In this document: positions 30,870 through 39,401 of the stretch, one piece after another | How positions within the stretch are numbered: the first letter of the stretch is position 1 | Layout of the letters: each line of letters begins with the position of its first letter | Assembly (NCBI GenBank): GCA_029242705.1 | Contig: JAQWTK010000011.1 | Span: forward strand, 1 to 64,000 | From: Gammaproteobacteria bacterium | GTDB taxonomy: Bacteria > Pseudomonadota > Gammaproteobacteria > Pseudomonadales > Pseudohongiellaceae | Length of the DNA: 64,000 nt | Reading direction: 5' to 3' | Translations under genes and position numbers: made by a program | Notes under the pieces: model-generated | The model's database searches: none | What the model was told of the DNA's origin: nothing | The model's input: only the letters and a program-made list of their open reading frames with translations

Positions 30870-32119
30870 GCCATGAAGAATTAACTGTTGGCGATGGTAA
30901 TTCTCAAGGATCGAGAACCTCGAAGAAAGTTGCTCTACTTCGCTCAATACTAGTAAAAGTTCTTAGCCAAGCTACCGAAGGATATTTCTTACTAAGAGAA
31001 AATGGGCGAATCATTGCTGAAGTTGGAAATCCTGAGGATGAGCTAAGAGCAGAAGCAGACGTTCGTGATAATAGAATATACGCCCGCGCCTTGCTTGGCG
31101 GTAACACTGCTGCAGGAGAGGCATTTGTTGATGGCTGGTGGACTTCTCCAGATATTACGCAGGTCACGCGCTTTTTTTCGAGAAATCTTGCCATGATGGA
31201 CTACTGGGACAGTCGTTTCGGTTGGTTATTGAAGCCTTTCAAATTTCTTCGCTACATAAGACGAGCCAATACGAAAACACAAGCAAAGAAAAACATACTC
31301 GCGCACTACGATCTTGGAAATGAACTTTACTGCTCTTTCCTTGATTCAAAAATGCAATACAGTTCCGCCATCTATAAAGCGCCAGAAGAATCGCTAGAAA
31401 AAGCTCAGAAAAACAAACTTACGCGAATTTGCGAGCAACTTCAGCTAAGCAAGGATGATCATTTGCTTGAGGTTGGTACTGGCTGGGGTGGTCTAGCAAT
31501 ATTTGCGGCAAAGCACTATGGATGTAAGGTTACCACCACTACAATCTCAAATGAGCAATTTCAATTTGCAAAGATCGAAATAGATAAAGCCGGCTTAACA
31601 AATGATATTGATTTACTATCAAAAGATTATCGCATGCTTGAGGGACAATACGACAAAGTTGTCTCCATAGAAATGATTGAAGCCGTAGGAAAAAAATATT
31701 TAACCGAATATTTCAAAAAACTAAATTCACTCCTAAAACCTAATGGCCTCCTGTTACTGCAGGCAATCACAATAGCGGATCAACGTTATAAAGCCTATAG
31801 CCAGAGTGAAGATTTCATTCAAAAGCATATATTCCCCGGTGGTTTTTTACCATCTTTACATCTGATGTCTCAGATAATTTCAGAAAGAACGGAATTAGTG
31901 GTCCGAGATATTTTTGATATTGGTCTTGATTACGCAAAGACCCTGTCCCACTGGCACGAAAATATAAAGAGCAAGAAAGAACTGCTTGCCAGCAAGGGTT
32001 ACGATGAAAAGTTCTATAATTTATGGTCGTATTACCTATGCTACTGCGAGGGTGGCTTTCGAGAAAGACGCATAAGTGCGGCACAAATTCTCGCAAGCAA
32101 AACCCCTCATAATTACTAG
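30866..32119 (+). CDS. cfa: Cyclopropane-fatty-acid synthase-like acyl-chain methyltransferase
   Basis: 417 residues. N-terminal lipid-binding part (GNTAAGEAFVDGWWTSPDIT, QVTRFFSRN), then HYDLGNELYCSFLD, SAM motif I LLEVGTGWGGLAIFAAKHYG, SIEMIEAVGKKYL, IFPGGFLPS, and the typical end YCEGGFRERRISAAQILASK. Cfa-type enzymes transfer a methylene or methyl from SAM to the double bond of a phospholipid acyl chain at the membrane. In ECF11 regulons the homologue can be UfaM, which makes a methylated acyl chain on the way to furan fatty acids; which product forms here cannot be told from sequence alone. Confidence 0.92.
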   Translation: MSHEELTVGDGNSQGSRTSKKVALLRSILVKVLSQATEGYFLLRENGRIIAEVGNPEDELRAEADVRDNRIYARALLGGNTAAGEAFVDGWWTSPDITQVTRFFSRNLAMMDYWDSRFGWLLKPFKFLRYIRRANTKTQAKKNILAHYDLGNELYCSFLDSKMQYSSAIYKAPEESLEKAQKNKLTRICEQLQLSKDDHLLEVGTGWGGLAIFAAKHYGCKVTTTTISNEQFQFAKIEIDKAGLTNDIDLLSKDYRMLEGQYDKVVSIEMIEAVGKKYLTEYFKKLNSLLKPNGLLLLQAITIADQRYKAYSQSEDFIQKHIFPGGFLPSLHLMSQIISERTELVVRDIFDIGLDYAKTLSHWHENIKSKKELLASKGYDEKFYNLWSYYLCYCEGGFRERRISAAQILASKTPHNY

Positions 32120-32125
32120 TGTACT

Positions 32126-32656
32126 GTGCACCAATTACAACTAACTGTTCTTTCAAAGCCATTTAATCTGATTTTGTTTAATTTATTGTGGGCCGGGTTG
32201 GTAATTGGAAGAGATTCATTGCTGAACTACACAATACCCATACTCGTAATTTACATAACCCTCTTAATTTTTGCAGGATCGAAAAAAATCTATCAATTTT
32301 TGATGCCCGCTAGTTTAGGAATAACCGTAGACTGCACGTTCGCTTTTTCTGGAGTATTTATATTTTCTGAGACTTTTATCCTTATCCCAATATGGCTAAT
32401 AGCGCTTTGGTTTGCATTTTCTAGCACTTTAACGCTCTCTCTATCCTATATAGGAAGAAATAAAATAATAACGATAGCTGCGGGCGCTTTTCTTATGCCT
32501 CTTAATTATGCTATTGGTGAACGACTGGGAGCTGTCGAATTTGCGGAACCTTATATAGTAAGTTTATTATCTATTGGAGTTGTGTGGATGATCGGACTCC
32601 CGATATTATTTTTCATATCTCGTCAAAACTTTGAAGAAATTTTTCACAAAATTTAG
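32126..32656 (+). CDS. DUF2878 membrane protein
   Basis: 176 residues, GTG start, 6 nt after cfa. Five or six hydrophobic segments (FNLILFNLLWAGLVIG, TIPILVIYITLLIFAG, LGITVDCTFAFSGVFIF, ILIPIWLIALWFAF, ILFFISRQNF) predict an integral inner-membrane protein. The pattern LNYAIGERLGAVEF and VDCTFAFSGVF is that of DUF2878, usually found next to Cfa-like and DUF1365 genes. It may help acyl-chain modification at the membrane; function unknown. It overlaps the next gene by 26 nt. Confidence 0.85.
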   Translation: MHQLQLTVLSKPFNLILFNLLWAGLVIGRDSLLNYTIPILVIYITLLIFAGSKKIYQFLMPASLGITVDCTFAFSGVFIFSETFILIPIWLIALWFAFSSTLTLSLSYIGRNKIITIAAGAFLMPLNYAIGERLGAVEFAEPYIVSLLSIGVVWMIGLPILFFISRQNFEEIFHKI

Positions 32657-33143
32657 TTTGCCTCTTATTGCGTATCTAGCGATACAAGTAACAGCTGCAA
32701 ACCCGACTGAAGACCTTAATGTTGTAGGTGAGACTCGCCTTAAGTTTGTATTTTGGCAGATTTACAAAAGTACTTTATATTCAACTAGCGGTGATTATCA
32801 AGGCCTTGAGCCTGATCTTACACTACAAATTAATTATCTACGCAAAATAAAAATCGAACAATTAATAAGCAGAACGAGAGAAGAATGGCAGAAAATGTCA
32901 TTTCGTTCTGATCAACGCGAACAATGGTTAACAGAACTTAAAGCTATACTCCCTAGCGTAGAAAAAGGTGACGTAATTATCCTAAAAGTTGATGAAGAAT
33001 TGAGCAGCAACTTCTATTTCAATTCATCTTTCATAGGGCGCATAGATAGCCCAATTTTTACAAAAGCATTCCTTGATATTTGGCTATCAGAGAAAGGCAG
33101 CTATCCAGAACTTCAAAAACAGCTAACCGGTCGAAAAGACTGA
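32631..33143 (+). CDS. Chalcone-isomerase-like (CHI-fold) exported protein
   Basis: 170 residues, TTG start inside the DUF2878 gene. A short signal peptide (KKFFTKFSLPLIAYLAIQVTA) is followed by the bacterial chalcone-isomerase-like pattern: NVVGETRLKFVFWQIYKSTL, LTLQINYLRKIKIEQLI, EWLTELK-type QREQWLTELKAILPSV, KGDVIILKVDEE, SPIFTKAFLDIWLSEKG. CHI-fold proteins of this kind bind fatty acids rather than chalcones in the cases studied. As last gene of the ECF11 operon it could carry or present the modified acyl chain in the periplasm (inference). Confidence 0.82.
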   Translation: MKKFFTKFSLPLIAYLAIQVTAANPTEDLNVVGETRLKFVFWQIYKSTLYSTSGDYQGLEPDLTLQINYLRKIKIEQLISRTREEWQKMSFRSDQREQWLTELKAILPSVEKGDVIILKVDEELSSNFYFNSSFIGRIDSPIFTKAFLDIWLSEKGSYPELQKQLTGRKD

Positions 33144-33215
33144 AATTAGAGATCACCTTGCCTAATTTTGCCTAATAATTTAAAGCGATGTTTCGTAAAA
33201 GGAAATCGTTAGGAG

Positions 33216-34202
33216 TCAGGAAACTAAATAAGGCTTTAAAGTATCGAACCGGTATTCTATTTCTGCTATCTGTTGCTCAGAAAAATTATAAACTCCGCGC
33301 CTGGACTTCGTTGTTTTGAATATGCCTCGCTTTTGCATCACCCAAAGGCGTACACCGGGGATTAAAGTATCCAAATTCTGAATCAACAATAACTTCGAAT
33401 AGCAATCCCGAAGTGATTCTTCATCGCCGTTTTGATAAAAATCCCATAGCCTAGCGTAGACATCTGCATACATGACGCCGCCAGTCATTACGCCATCAGT
33501 ACCAATCCGCATTTCATAGAGCCATCCACGTCCAAGAGTAGCTCCAAATACACTTCGTATAGGCTCAGGCTGATGCTTTTTCAAGGCCAGCATTCTTTCA
33601 TGGACCCTTCCATATTCTTCCTTTATATAACCGCATTGAGGAAGCTCTGTTGCCAGATCTACTAAAAAATCAATTGTTAACTCAATATCTGGACCGCCAC
33701 TGGTTTGAACGAAAACGGGCTTATCCGTTATCTCGCACAAGGCACGGTAATAGTCTCTAATATCTTCCAACGAATCTGCGGTCATGGGTGGAATGGCTAT
33801 CATCCCGTCCGGGTTTAACGAATCTGCAATCCTTGCATAACTAAGCATCCCCTCAGTGTCATTCGCCTGCACCCCAAAAACTAATGCCATACCAGTGCCA
33901 TTATTTGCTTCAGCTATCGTTTCAAAACCCTTTACTCTCTCTTCATAACTTAAATACCTCTGTTCACTCGAATTCTGCGGCCACACTACACCTTGGATAC
34001 CGCACTTCGCACAAAACATAACCTCTCTCGCTAAATCTTCATAATCCACTTCATTATTCTCTGTATACGGAGTACTTAATATCATAAGTGCTCCGCGCAT
34101 TTTATTTTCAGCGGCAGCAAAAACAGCAGAGTAAGGCAAGACGGCCGTAGCACCTATGCCGGCAAGCATCTGCCTTCTTTTTATTAGTGGTATCTTAGCC
34201 AT
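33216..34202 (-). CDS. Tat-exported DapA-family (dihydrodipicolinate synthase-like) aldolase/lyase
   Basis: 328 residues from the ATG at 34200-34202, chosen for GAGGAA 7 nt upstream; a longer frame to 34244 has none. A twin-arginine-like signal (IKRRQMLAGIGATAVLPYSA) precedes a DapA TIM barrel: MILSTPYTENNEVDYEDLAR, VWPQNSSEQRYLSYEER, PDGMIAIPPMTADS, KPVFVQTSGGPD, and the Schiff-base Lys in CGYIKEEYG (K194). The conserved Tyr of the DapA active site, usually in YNxP, is replaced in VQTSGGP. Export is unusual for this fold. Divergent from the PQQ-type dehydrogenase. Confidence 0.85.
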   Translation of the reverse strand: MAKIPLIKRRQMLAGIGATAVLPYSAVFAAAENKMRGALMILSTPYTENNEVDYEDLAREVMFCAKCGIQGVVWPQNSSEQRYLSYEERVKGFETIAEANNGTGMALVFGVQANDTEGMLSYARIADSLNPDGMIAIPPMTADSLEDIRDYYRALCEITDKPVFVQTSGGPDIELTIDFLVDLATELPQCGYIKEEYGRVHERMLALKKHQPEPIRSVFGATLGRGWLYEMRIGTDGVMTGGVMYADVYARLWDFYQNGDEESLRDCYSKLLLIQNLDTLIPGVRLWVMQKRGIFKTTKSRRGVYNFSEQQIAEIEYRFDTLKPYLVS

Positions 34203-34361
34203 TATGTTTCCTCTTGGTTTTCTAGAGCCTAAGTCGTAGTGCAATAAGTTTCAATAGCGTAGCTACGAAAAATACATTCAAACTGGTATACATAGTTTTT
34301 TCCTATATTTTAGGTAGAATCTCGCTATAACATTTTAAACAGTCTATTTCTGGCCTAAACA

Positions 34362-36425
34362 ATGATAATTAATATGAAAATACGCCGCATTATAGAGTTG
34401 ACTACCCTCACTGTAACTTTGACTTTTGTGGGCTGTGATAACCAAGAGCAAGGGTCTGAACAAGAACCAATCGTTCAATCTCAGTCGACTGCAACTGAAG
34501 TTTCCATTGAACAAGCCCCCCATCCGGTGGCAGGGAAAGGAACTACCCCAGGCGACTGGGATGCCTATGGCGCTGATATAAGCAGCACCAAATATACCCC
34601 ACTAGACCAAATAAATGGGGACAATATTGATCAGTTGGAGATCGCCTGGCGCCGTCCAGCACTGGACGATTATTATGTAAATCTAAATCCTAGACAACGC
34701 TACTCTACTAGATGGAACGCAGCACCTATTGTAAAAAATGGTGTGGCTTACGTTACAAATGGTGTTGGACTTGTAGAAGCTTTTGACCCGAGTAGCGGTG
34801 AAACAATTTGGGTTCAGGAGCCTCCCGGCGGATTAGAGGGACTTCCAGGAGCGCCAACTCGTGGAGTCGCTTACTGGACTGACGGCGAAGAAGAACGGAT
34901 CATCGCACAACGTGGCACTTATTTGTATGCATTGAATGCGTCGACAGGAGAGCTCTACCAGGATTTTGGCACAGAAGGTCGTGTTGATCTTCAGTTGATG
35001 CCACCAGAATTTGAGCGTTATCGTTGGGGCGGGGTGCCAATGGTAGTGCGAGATGTAATCGTATTAGGGCAATCTATGTCCGACACATTTGATGCAAAAG
35101 AAGCCTACCGAGGAGATGTTCACGCCTTTGATGTAAGGACCGGAGATCTGCTTTGGACATTCAATACGATACCTCAAGAAGGTCAGTTTGGAACGGAAAC
35201 CTGGCAAGACCGCTCTTGGTCCTATACTGGCCATGCGCCGGTTTGGGCATTGTTTAGTGCTGATGCAGAGCTGGGTATGGTTTATATGCCAATATCCTCC
35301 TCCACTAATGATATGTATGGTGGACATCGCATCGGAGATAACCTATTTAGTCAAAGCATCGTAGCAGTAGATCTTGAAACTGGTGAGCGGATATGGCACT
35401 TCCAGACAGTGCACCATGGGCTCTGGGACTATGATCCACCAGCCGCTCCCATCCTTATGGATATAACAGTCGATGGTCGCGAAATAAAAGCAATTACCCA
35501 ACTCACCAAGCAAGCTTTCGCTTTTGTATTTGATAGAGAAACGGGCGAACCTGTCTGGGAAATCGAAGAAAGGCCTGTGCCGCAATCCTCGGTACCGGGT
35601 GAAGTAACTTCTCCGACCCAACCATTTCCGACAAAACCGGCTCCATTCGATCGGCAGGGAGCAACAGAAGATAATCTAATAGACTTTACTCCAGAACTTC
35701 GGGCAGAAGCATTAGAAATTTTTAATAACTATGTAACAGGCCCAATTTTTACTCCCCCGTCTATAGCTACTGAGAATGGAACAAAAGGTACAATTCAATT
35801 ACCTGGCTCTCAAGGCGGAGCAGATGTGCAAGGCGCGGCGTTCGATCCTGAAACGGGCTACCTCTATATTCCGTCGATTACTTCACCATTCGTTGCAGAT
35901 ATTCTGCCCGGGGATCCGGACGAAACAAATTTAACTTACACCAAAGGCTCCCGCCGCTGGATTGCTGGACCAAGAGGACTCCCTCTATTTAAGCCTCCTT
36001 ATGGTCGCATCACGGCGATTGATATGAATACGGGGGACCATGTCTGGATGGCGCCAAATGGTGATGGTCCGCGGGATAATCCAGAAATCGCACACCTTAA
36101 CCTAGGGCAACTCGGAGCACCAGGCCGTCCTGCGCCATTGTTAACTGGCTCACTTTTATTCATCGGTGAAGGATTTACTAACCAACGCCCCGGCGGTCGA
36201 ATTCCATTCGATATGCCAGTGGAAATAGCTACCAATAGTGGCGGACCCTGGTTTAGAGCATACGACAAGCAGAATGGAGAAATTGTTTGGGAAATCGAAC
36301 TTGAAGCTGGCACTACTAGTCCACCAATTAGTTACGAGCATGGTGGGGACCAATACATACTCGTGTCAATTGGCGATCGCAGCCACAGTCCGGAGATGCT
36401 AGCATTTAAACTAAACAATGATTAA
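34362..36425 (+). CDS. PQQ-dependent dehydrogenase-like lipoprotein (eight-bladed propeller)
   Basis: 687 residues; an in-frame ATG at 34374 is an alternative start. Lipoprotein-type signal ends TFVGC. The propeller of membrane-type quinoprotein glucose dehydrogenases is clear: GDWDAYGADISSTKYTPLDQ, NGVAYVTNGVGLVEAFDPSS, GETIWVQEP, RGTYLYALNASTG, HHGLWDYDPPAAPIL, GRITAIDMNTGDHVWMAPNG, RAYDKQNGEIVWE. No haem-c site is seen, so electrons should go to quinone or another carrier. It would oxidise a sugar or alcohol in the periplasm with PQQ. The cupin gene follows 42 nt later. Confidence 0.9.
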   Translation: MIINMKIRRIIELTTLTVTLTFVGCDNQEQGSEQEPIVQSQSTATEVSIEQAPHPVAGKGTTPGDWDAYGADISSTKYTPLDQINGDNIDQLEIAWRRPALDDYYVNLNPRQRYSTRWNAAPIVKNGVAYVTNGVGLVEAFDPSSGETIWVQEPPGGLEGLPGAPTRGVAYWTDGEEERIIAQRGTYLYALNASTGELYQDFGTEGRVDLQLMPPEFERYRWGGVPMVVRDVIVLGQSMSDTFDAKEAYRGDVHAFDVRTGDLLWTFNTIPQEGQFGTETWQDRSWSYTGHAPVWALFSADAELGMVYMPISSSTNDMYGGHRIGDNLFSQSIVAVDLETGERIWHFQTVHHGLWDYDPPAAPILMDITVDGREIKAITQLTKQAFAFVFDRETGEPVWEIEERPVPQSSVPGEVTSPTQPFPTKPAPFDRQGATEDNLIDFTPELRAEALEIFNNYVTGPIFTPPSIATENGTKGTIQLPGSQGGADVQGAAFDPETGYLYIPSITSPFVADILPGDPDETNLTYTKGSRRWIAGPRGLPLFKPPYGRITAIDMNTGDHVWMAPNGDGPRDNPEIAHLNLGQLGAPGRPAPLLTGSLLFIGEGFTNQRPGGRIPFDMPVEIATNSGGPWFRAYDKQNGEIVWEIELEAGTTSPPISYEHGGDQYILVSIGDRSHSPEMLAFKLNND

Positions 36426-36467
36426 TACAAATTTGAATAACTCTATTTCAAAATAGGAAAGAAATTT

Positions 36468-37001
36468 ATGAAAAATATAAGACTTGCCTTAGGAGTATTG
36501 GTATTTGGTGCTATTACCTCTCTAACTACTTACATACTAGCGCAAACACCGGCCCCTGCAGTACCGCCAATAGCAACCGATGTGACCGCTGAAGATATAA
36601 CAAAATTTATAGACGGTTTACCCAAAGATAGAGTTAGCGACCGCCCCATCCGAAGCGTGGAAGTTACAGGAGATTACAGAGTTGGTGTCTATGGGGTGTT
36701 CAGACCAAAAGAACTCCCTGGCGGATCAAATCTCCACCAAGTAAATACAACCGAAATTTATTATATGCGTAGCGGTTATGCGACCTTAGTAACAGGGGGA
36801 ACAATGACAGAAGCGCGTCAAGAAAACGAAAATTGGGCACGAGGAACTGCGATAGAAAATGGCGTAAGCCGAAGAGTTGTTCCAGGAGATGTTATTATTA
36901 TTCCAGGGCATACACCCCACTGGTTTAGTGAACTAGAAACTGACCTAACTTATTTAATTTTTAGGCCTGATCCTGACAACCGTATTCCACTGATAGATTA
37001 A
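36468..37001 (+). CDS. Secreted cupin-domain protein
   Basis: 177 residues; ribosome site AGGAAAG; signal peptide core LALGVLVFGAITSLTTYILA. The cupin barrel shows LPGGSNLHQVNTTEIYYMRS (motif 1 with His and Glu) and VPGDVIIIPGHTPHWFSEL (motif 2 with His). A single mononuclear metal site is plausible. It follows the PQQ-type dehydrogenase and precedes a strong terminator, so both probably form one transcript. Cupins in this setting often bind or isomerise sugars; function is not proven. Confidence 0.85.
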   Translation: MKNIRLALGVLVFGAITSLTTYILAQTPAPAVPPIATDVTAEDITKFIDGLPKDRVSDRPIRSVEVTGDYRVGVYGVFRPKELPGGSNLHQVNTTEIYYMRSGYATLVTGGTMTEARQENENWARGTAIENGVSRRVVPGDVIIIPGHTPHWFSELETDLTYLIFRPDPDNRIPLID

Positions 37002-37016
37002 TAAGATCGGTATCTA

Positions 37017-37047
37017 AAAAAGGCTGGTAGATCACCAGCCTTTTTTA
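37017..37047. terminator. Rho-independent terminator, bidirectional
   Basis: GGCTGGT (37022-37028), loop AGATC, ACCAGCC (37034-37040), with five A before and six T after. It ends the PQQ-dehydrogenase/cupin transcript and, on the other strand, the peroxiredoxin transcript. Confidence 0.92.
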
Positions 37048-37063
37048 TTTCTTTAAATCGCAG

Positions 37064-37726
37064 TTAATCGGAGGGCTGCTTAACCGTTCTTAAATAGGGC
37101 TTAACAGTATTCCAGCCGTCTGGAAACATTCCTTTCGCCTCCTCATCAGACACAGTTGGGACGATGATGACATCATCACCATCCCTCCAATTCACAGGAG
37201 TTGCTACTTTATGCTTCGCGGTTAATTGCATCGAATCGAGTACCCTTAAAATTTCATCAAAGTTACGACCGGTCGTCATTGGGTACGTTAACATCAATTT
37301 AATTGTCTTGTCCGGGCCTATAACGAATACGGACCTCACAGTAGCATTTGTTGCAGCCGTTCTTCCTTCCGAGCTTCCAGGCTCATCCGCTGGAAGCATA
37401 TTGTAAAGTTTCGCAACTGCGAGATCGCCATCACCAATCATTGGATAATTAACAGCATGGCCTTGCGTTTCTTCAATGTCCTTTGCCCATTCGTTGTGAT
37501 TATCAACTGGATCAATACTTAAACCTATAATTTTACAATTTCGTTTAGTGAATTCCTGCTCGAGCCCAGCCATATATCCTAGTTCTGTTGTACAAACTGG
37601 TGTGAAATCTTTGGGGTGGGAAAATAACACGCCCCACTGGCCCCCGAGCCATTCATGAAAATCGATTTCACCACACGTCGTCTGAGCTTTAAAATTTGGT
37701 GCAATATCGTTAATTCGTAGCGACAT
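37064..37726 (-). CDS. 1-Cys peroxiredoxin (Prx6-like)
   Basis: 220 residues; excellent ribosome site GGAGGT. Prx6-type pattern: VLFSHPKDFTPVCTTELGYM with peroxidatic C45 and T42, then KLMLTYPMTTGRNFDEILRV and the C-terminal dimer region WRDGDDVIIVPTVSDEEAKG. No resolving Cys in the usual place. It reduces hydrogen peroxide and lipid hydroperoxides in the cytoplasm with an external reductant. Convergent with the cupin gene across the shared terminator. Confidence 0.94.
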   Translation of the reverse strand: MSLRINDIAPNFKAQTTCGEIDFHEWLGGQWGVLFSHPKDFTPVCTTELGYMAGLEQEFTKRNCKIIGLSIDPVDNHNEWAKDIEETQGHAVNYPMIGDGDLAVAKLYNMLPADEPGSSEGRTAATNATVRSVFVIGPDKTIKLMLTYPMTTGRNFDEILRVLDSMQLTAKHKVATPVNWRDGDDVIIVPTVSDEEAKGMFPDGWNTVKPYLRTVKQPSD

Positions 37727-37818
37727 AATTACCTCCGAGAGTTATGTTAGGCATCACAATTATGGAGAACCGGAAAGTCTACGCCTACTGTGAGCGACCG
37801 GCAATAAGAAACCATGTA

Positions 37819-38379
37819 TTATTTTAAGCATTCATAAACAAATGCTGGCGGCATATTTCGAAGGGTGAACTTAAGCTTTATATCACTGAAGAACGGCTTC
37901 ATATCATTATAGTTTGCCAAACTATACTGATATTGCAAAAACGTCCCTCCTCTCTTCAAGTTCGAATTAATTCTCGACAATATATTTTGGACCATCGCAT
38001 CTTCTATAATCGCCAAAGGCAAACTGGAAACGACATGGTCAACCTCTTCGATTTCAAGTAAATCTAATATATCGCAAATCGATGAGGCACAAACATTATA
38101 TACATGTAATCTAGAGTCTTCGACGGTATTAAGTTGGGCAGCAAATTCACTGTTCACTTCCAGGCATAAAAGAACACTATCCGGGCCCATGCGCTTTAAC
38201 AAAGCTTGCGTAACACATCCGTTTCCAGGACCCAATTCCACGATACAGTTAGTCTTTGAAAAATCAATCGAGGCTAGAAGGCGCTGGACAAGTATTTTAG
38301 AACTCGGAGCTATCGTTCCAGTAGTTCGTATATTTCTTATTAACTTGACAGAGTCACTGAATTTAAATCTAGATATCAT
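37819..38379 (-). CDS. SAM methyltransferase, phospholipid N-methyltransferase-like
   Basis: 186 residues from the ATG at 38377-38379, which overlaps the stop of the upstream membrane-protein gene as ATGA; a GTG at 38391 is less likely. Methyltransferase motif I NCIVELGPGNGCVTQALLKR, LLCLEVNSEFAAQL, VVSSLPLAI and a final LRNMPPAFVYEC. This pattern is shared by PmtA-type phospholipid N-methyltransferases and KsgA-related enzymes; the N-terminus (FLRNIRTTGTIAPSS type) fits PmtA better. Pairing with a VTT/DedA-family membrane protein supports a membrane-lipid role. The substrate is not certain. Confidence 0.82.
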   Translation of the reverse strand: MISRFKFSDSVKLIRNIRTTGTIAPSSKILVQRLLASIDFSKTNCIVELGPGNGCVTQALLKRMGPDSVLLCLEVNSEFAAQLNTVEDSRLHVYNVCASSICDILDLLEIEEVDHVVSSLPLAIIEDAMVQNILSRINSNLKRGGTFLQYQYSLANYNDMKPFFSDIKLKFTLRNMPPAFVYECLK

Positions 38380-38951
38380 GTCCTTAACCACTCACCAATT
38401 TCTGTCCCTAAAAATATGTACGCCGTCGCTAGTGGCAGTTGACCGATCAGCAGAGGGGCAATAACTTTCTTATAAGAAATTTTTGCTATACCTGCTACGT
38501 AGCAAACCGCGTCTGTAGGGACAAACGGGAAAAAAGCCCAAGCCATTATTATCCAAAAAGCGTATTTACCACGCATTTTCTCCTTAAGATACGCAACCCT
38601 ACTAGGATAATTTTCTTCTAGGAATCTATCGTAGCCACCAAAAGAGGGCAAACTGTATACTAGGTAGGCACCAACCACAACACCAATTGAAGAGATGCTC
38701 CAAACAACAGCAGGTGATTCAGGAAATGTTATGGCTCCTGCTATGATAAAAGGTGTGCTAGGGATTAGAAAAAAGGCACGCCCCATAGAAATCAAGGTAT
38801 AAGCTATTAGCGACATAGCGCCCAAGCCACCTAAAAAACTAGAAATAGATTCCCTACTGAACCAATCTGGAAATAAGAATATCAAAACCAGATTGATCGC
38901 AGCTAAGCTTAGCCAAATTTTGTTAAAGTATGTGCGTGGGACTTTTAGCAT
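38376..38951 (-). CDS. VTT/DedA (TVP38)-family membrane protein
   Basis: 191 residues with four or five hydrophobic segments (IWLSLAAINLVLIFLF, LGAMSLIAYTLISMG, AVVWSISSIGVVVGAYLVYS, FWIIMAWAFFPFVP, VIAPLLIGQLPLATAYIF). Family marks: FFLIPSTPFIIAGAITFP, the re-entrant FPFVPTDAVCYVAGIAKISY and a following Gly-rich helix. DedA/VTT proteins move or flip lipids or lipid carriers across membranes. It starts the two-gene unit with the methyltransferase. An ordinary start without a strong ribosome site. Confidence 0.85.
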   Translation of the reverse strand: MLKVPRTYFNKIWLSLAAINLVLIFLFPDWFSRESISSFLGGLGAMSLIAYTLISMGRAFFLIPSTPFIIAGAITFPESPAVVWSISSIGVVVGAYLVYSLPSFGGYDRFLEENYPSRVAYLKEKMRGKYAFWIIMAWAFFPFVPTDAVCYVAGIAKISYKKVIAPLLIGQLPLATAYIFLGTEIGEWLRT

Positions 38952-38975
38952 GTAGATAATGAGTTAAAAGCTATG

Positions 38976-39359
38976 TTACGCGGATCGACTTTTATGCGCC
39001 AACTTATGAGCGTTCTGTTCCCAATTTCGGCCGTCGAATTCTATGACTCGCATATTTTTAGGAGGCGTATCCAAACAATTAACATTAACATCAATACAAT
39101 CTGGATTTGAACGCGGGATATAAAAAGGTTTTATGCCGCAAACTTTACAAAAATAATGTTTAGCAACACCGCTATTAAACTTATATATTTCCATGCCGGC
39201 TTTTCCGGAGTTAAGTGAAAAATTATCTCTACTAACTATGAGGTGCAAATATCCTGATTTAGAACAAATTGAACAATTACAATACTCAATTTCGGGATCT
39301 TCTTCTGCAACCACCTCAAAATTAACCAAACCACAGTGACAGCTGCCTTCATATTTCAT
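38976..39359 (-). CDS. GFA-family (glutathione-dependent formaldehyde-activating fold) protein
   Basis: 127 residues. Zinc-binding Cys pattern of the Mss4-like GFA fold: GSCHCG near the N-terminus, EYCNCSICSKSGYLHLIV, and HYFCKVCGIKPFYIPRS. Structural and catalytic zinc atoms are expected. Most members of the family are not the true formaldehyde enzyme, and their substrate is unknown. AGGAG lies 13 nt before the ATG. It sits between the VTT gene and the Opp transporter with no obvious link to either. Confidence 0.88.
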   Translation of the reverse strand: MKYEGSCHCGLVNFEVVAEEDPEIEYCNCSICSKSGYLHLIVSRDNFSLNSGKAGMEIYKFNSGVAKHYFCKVCGIKPFYIPRSNPDCIDVNVNCLDTPPKNMRVIEFDGRNWEQNAHKLAHKSRSA

Positions 39360-39401
39360 ATTGATTTTTACTCCTAAATGCCATGGCCAGCGTTAATGGC
39401 A

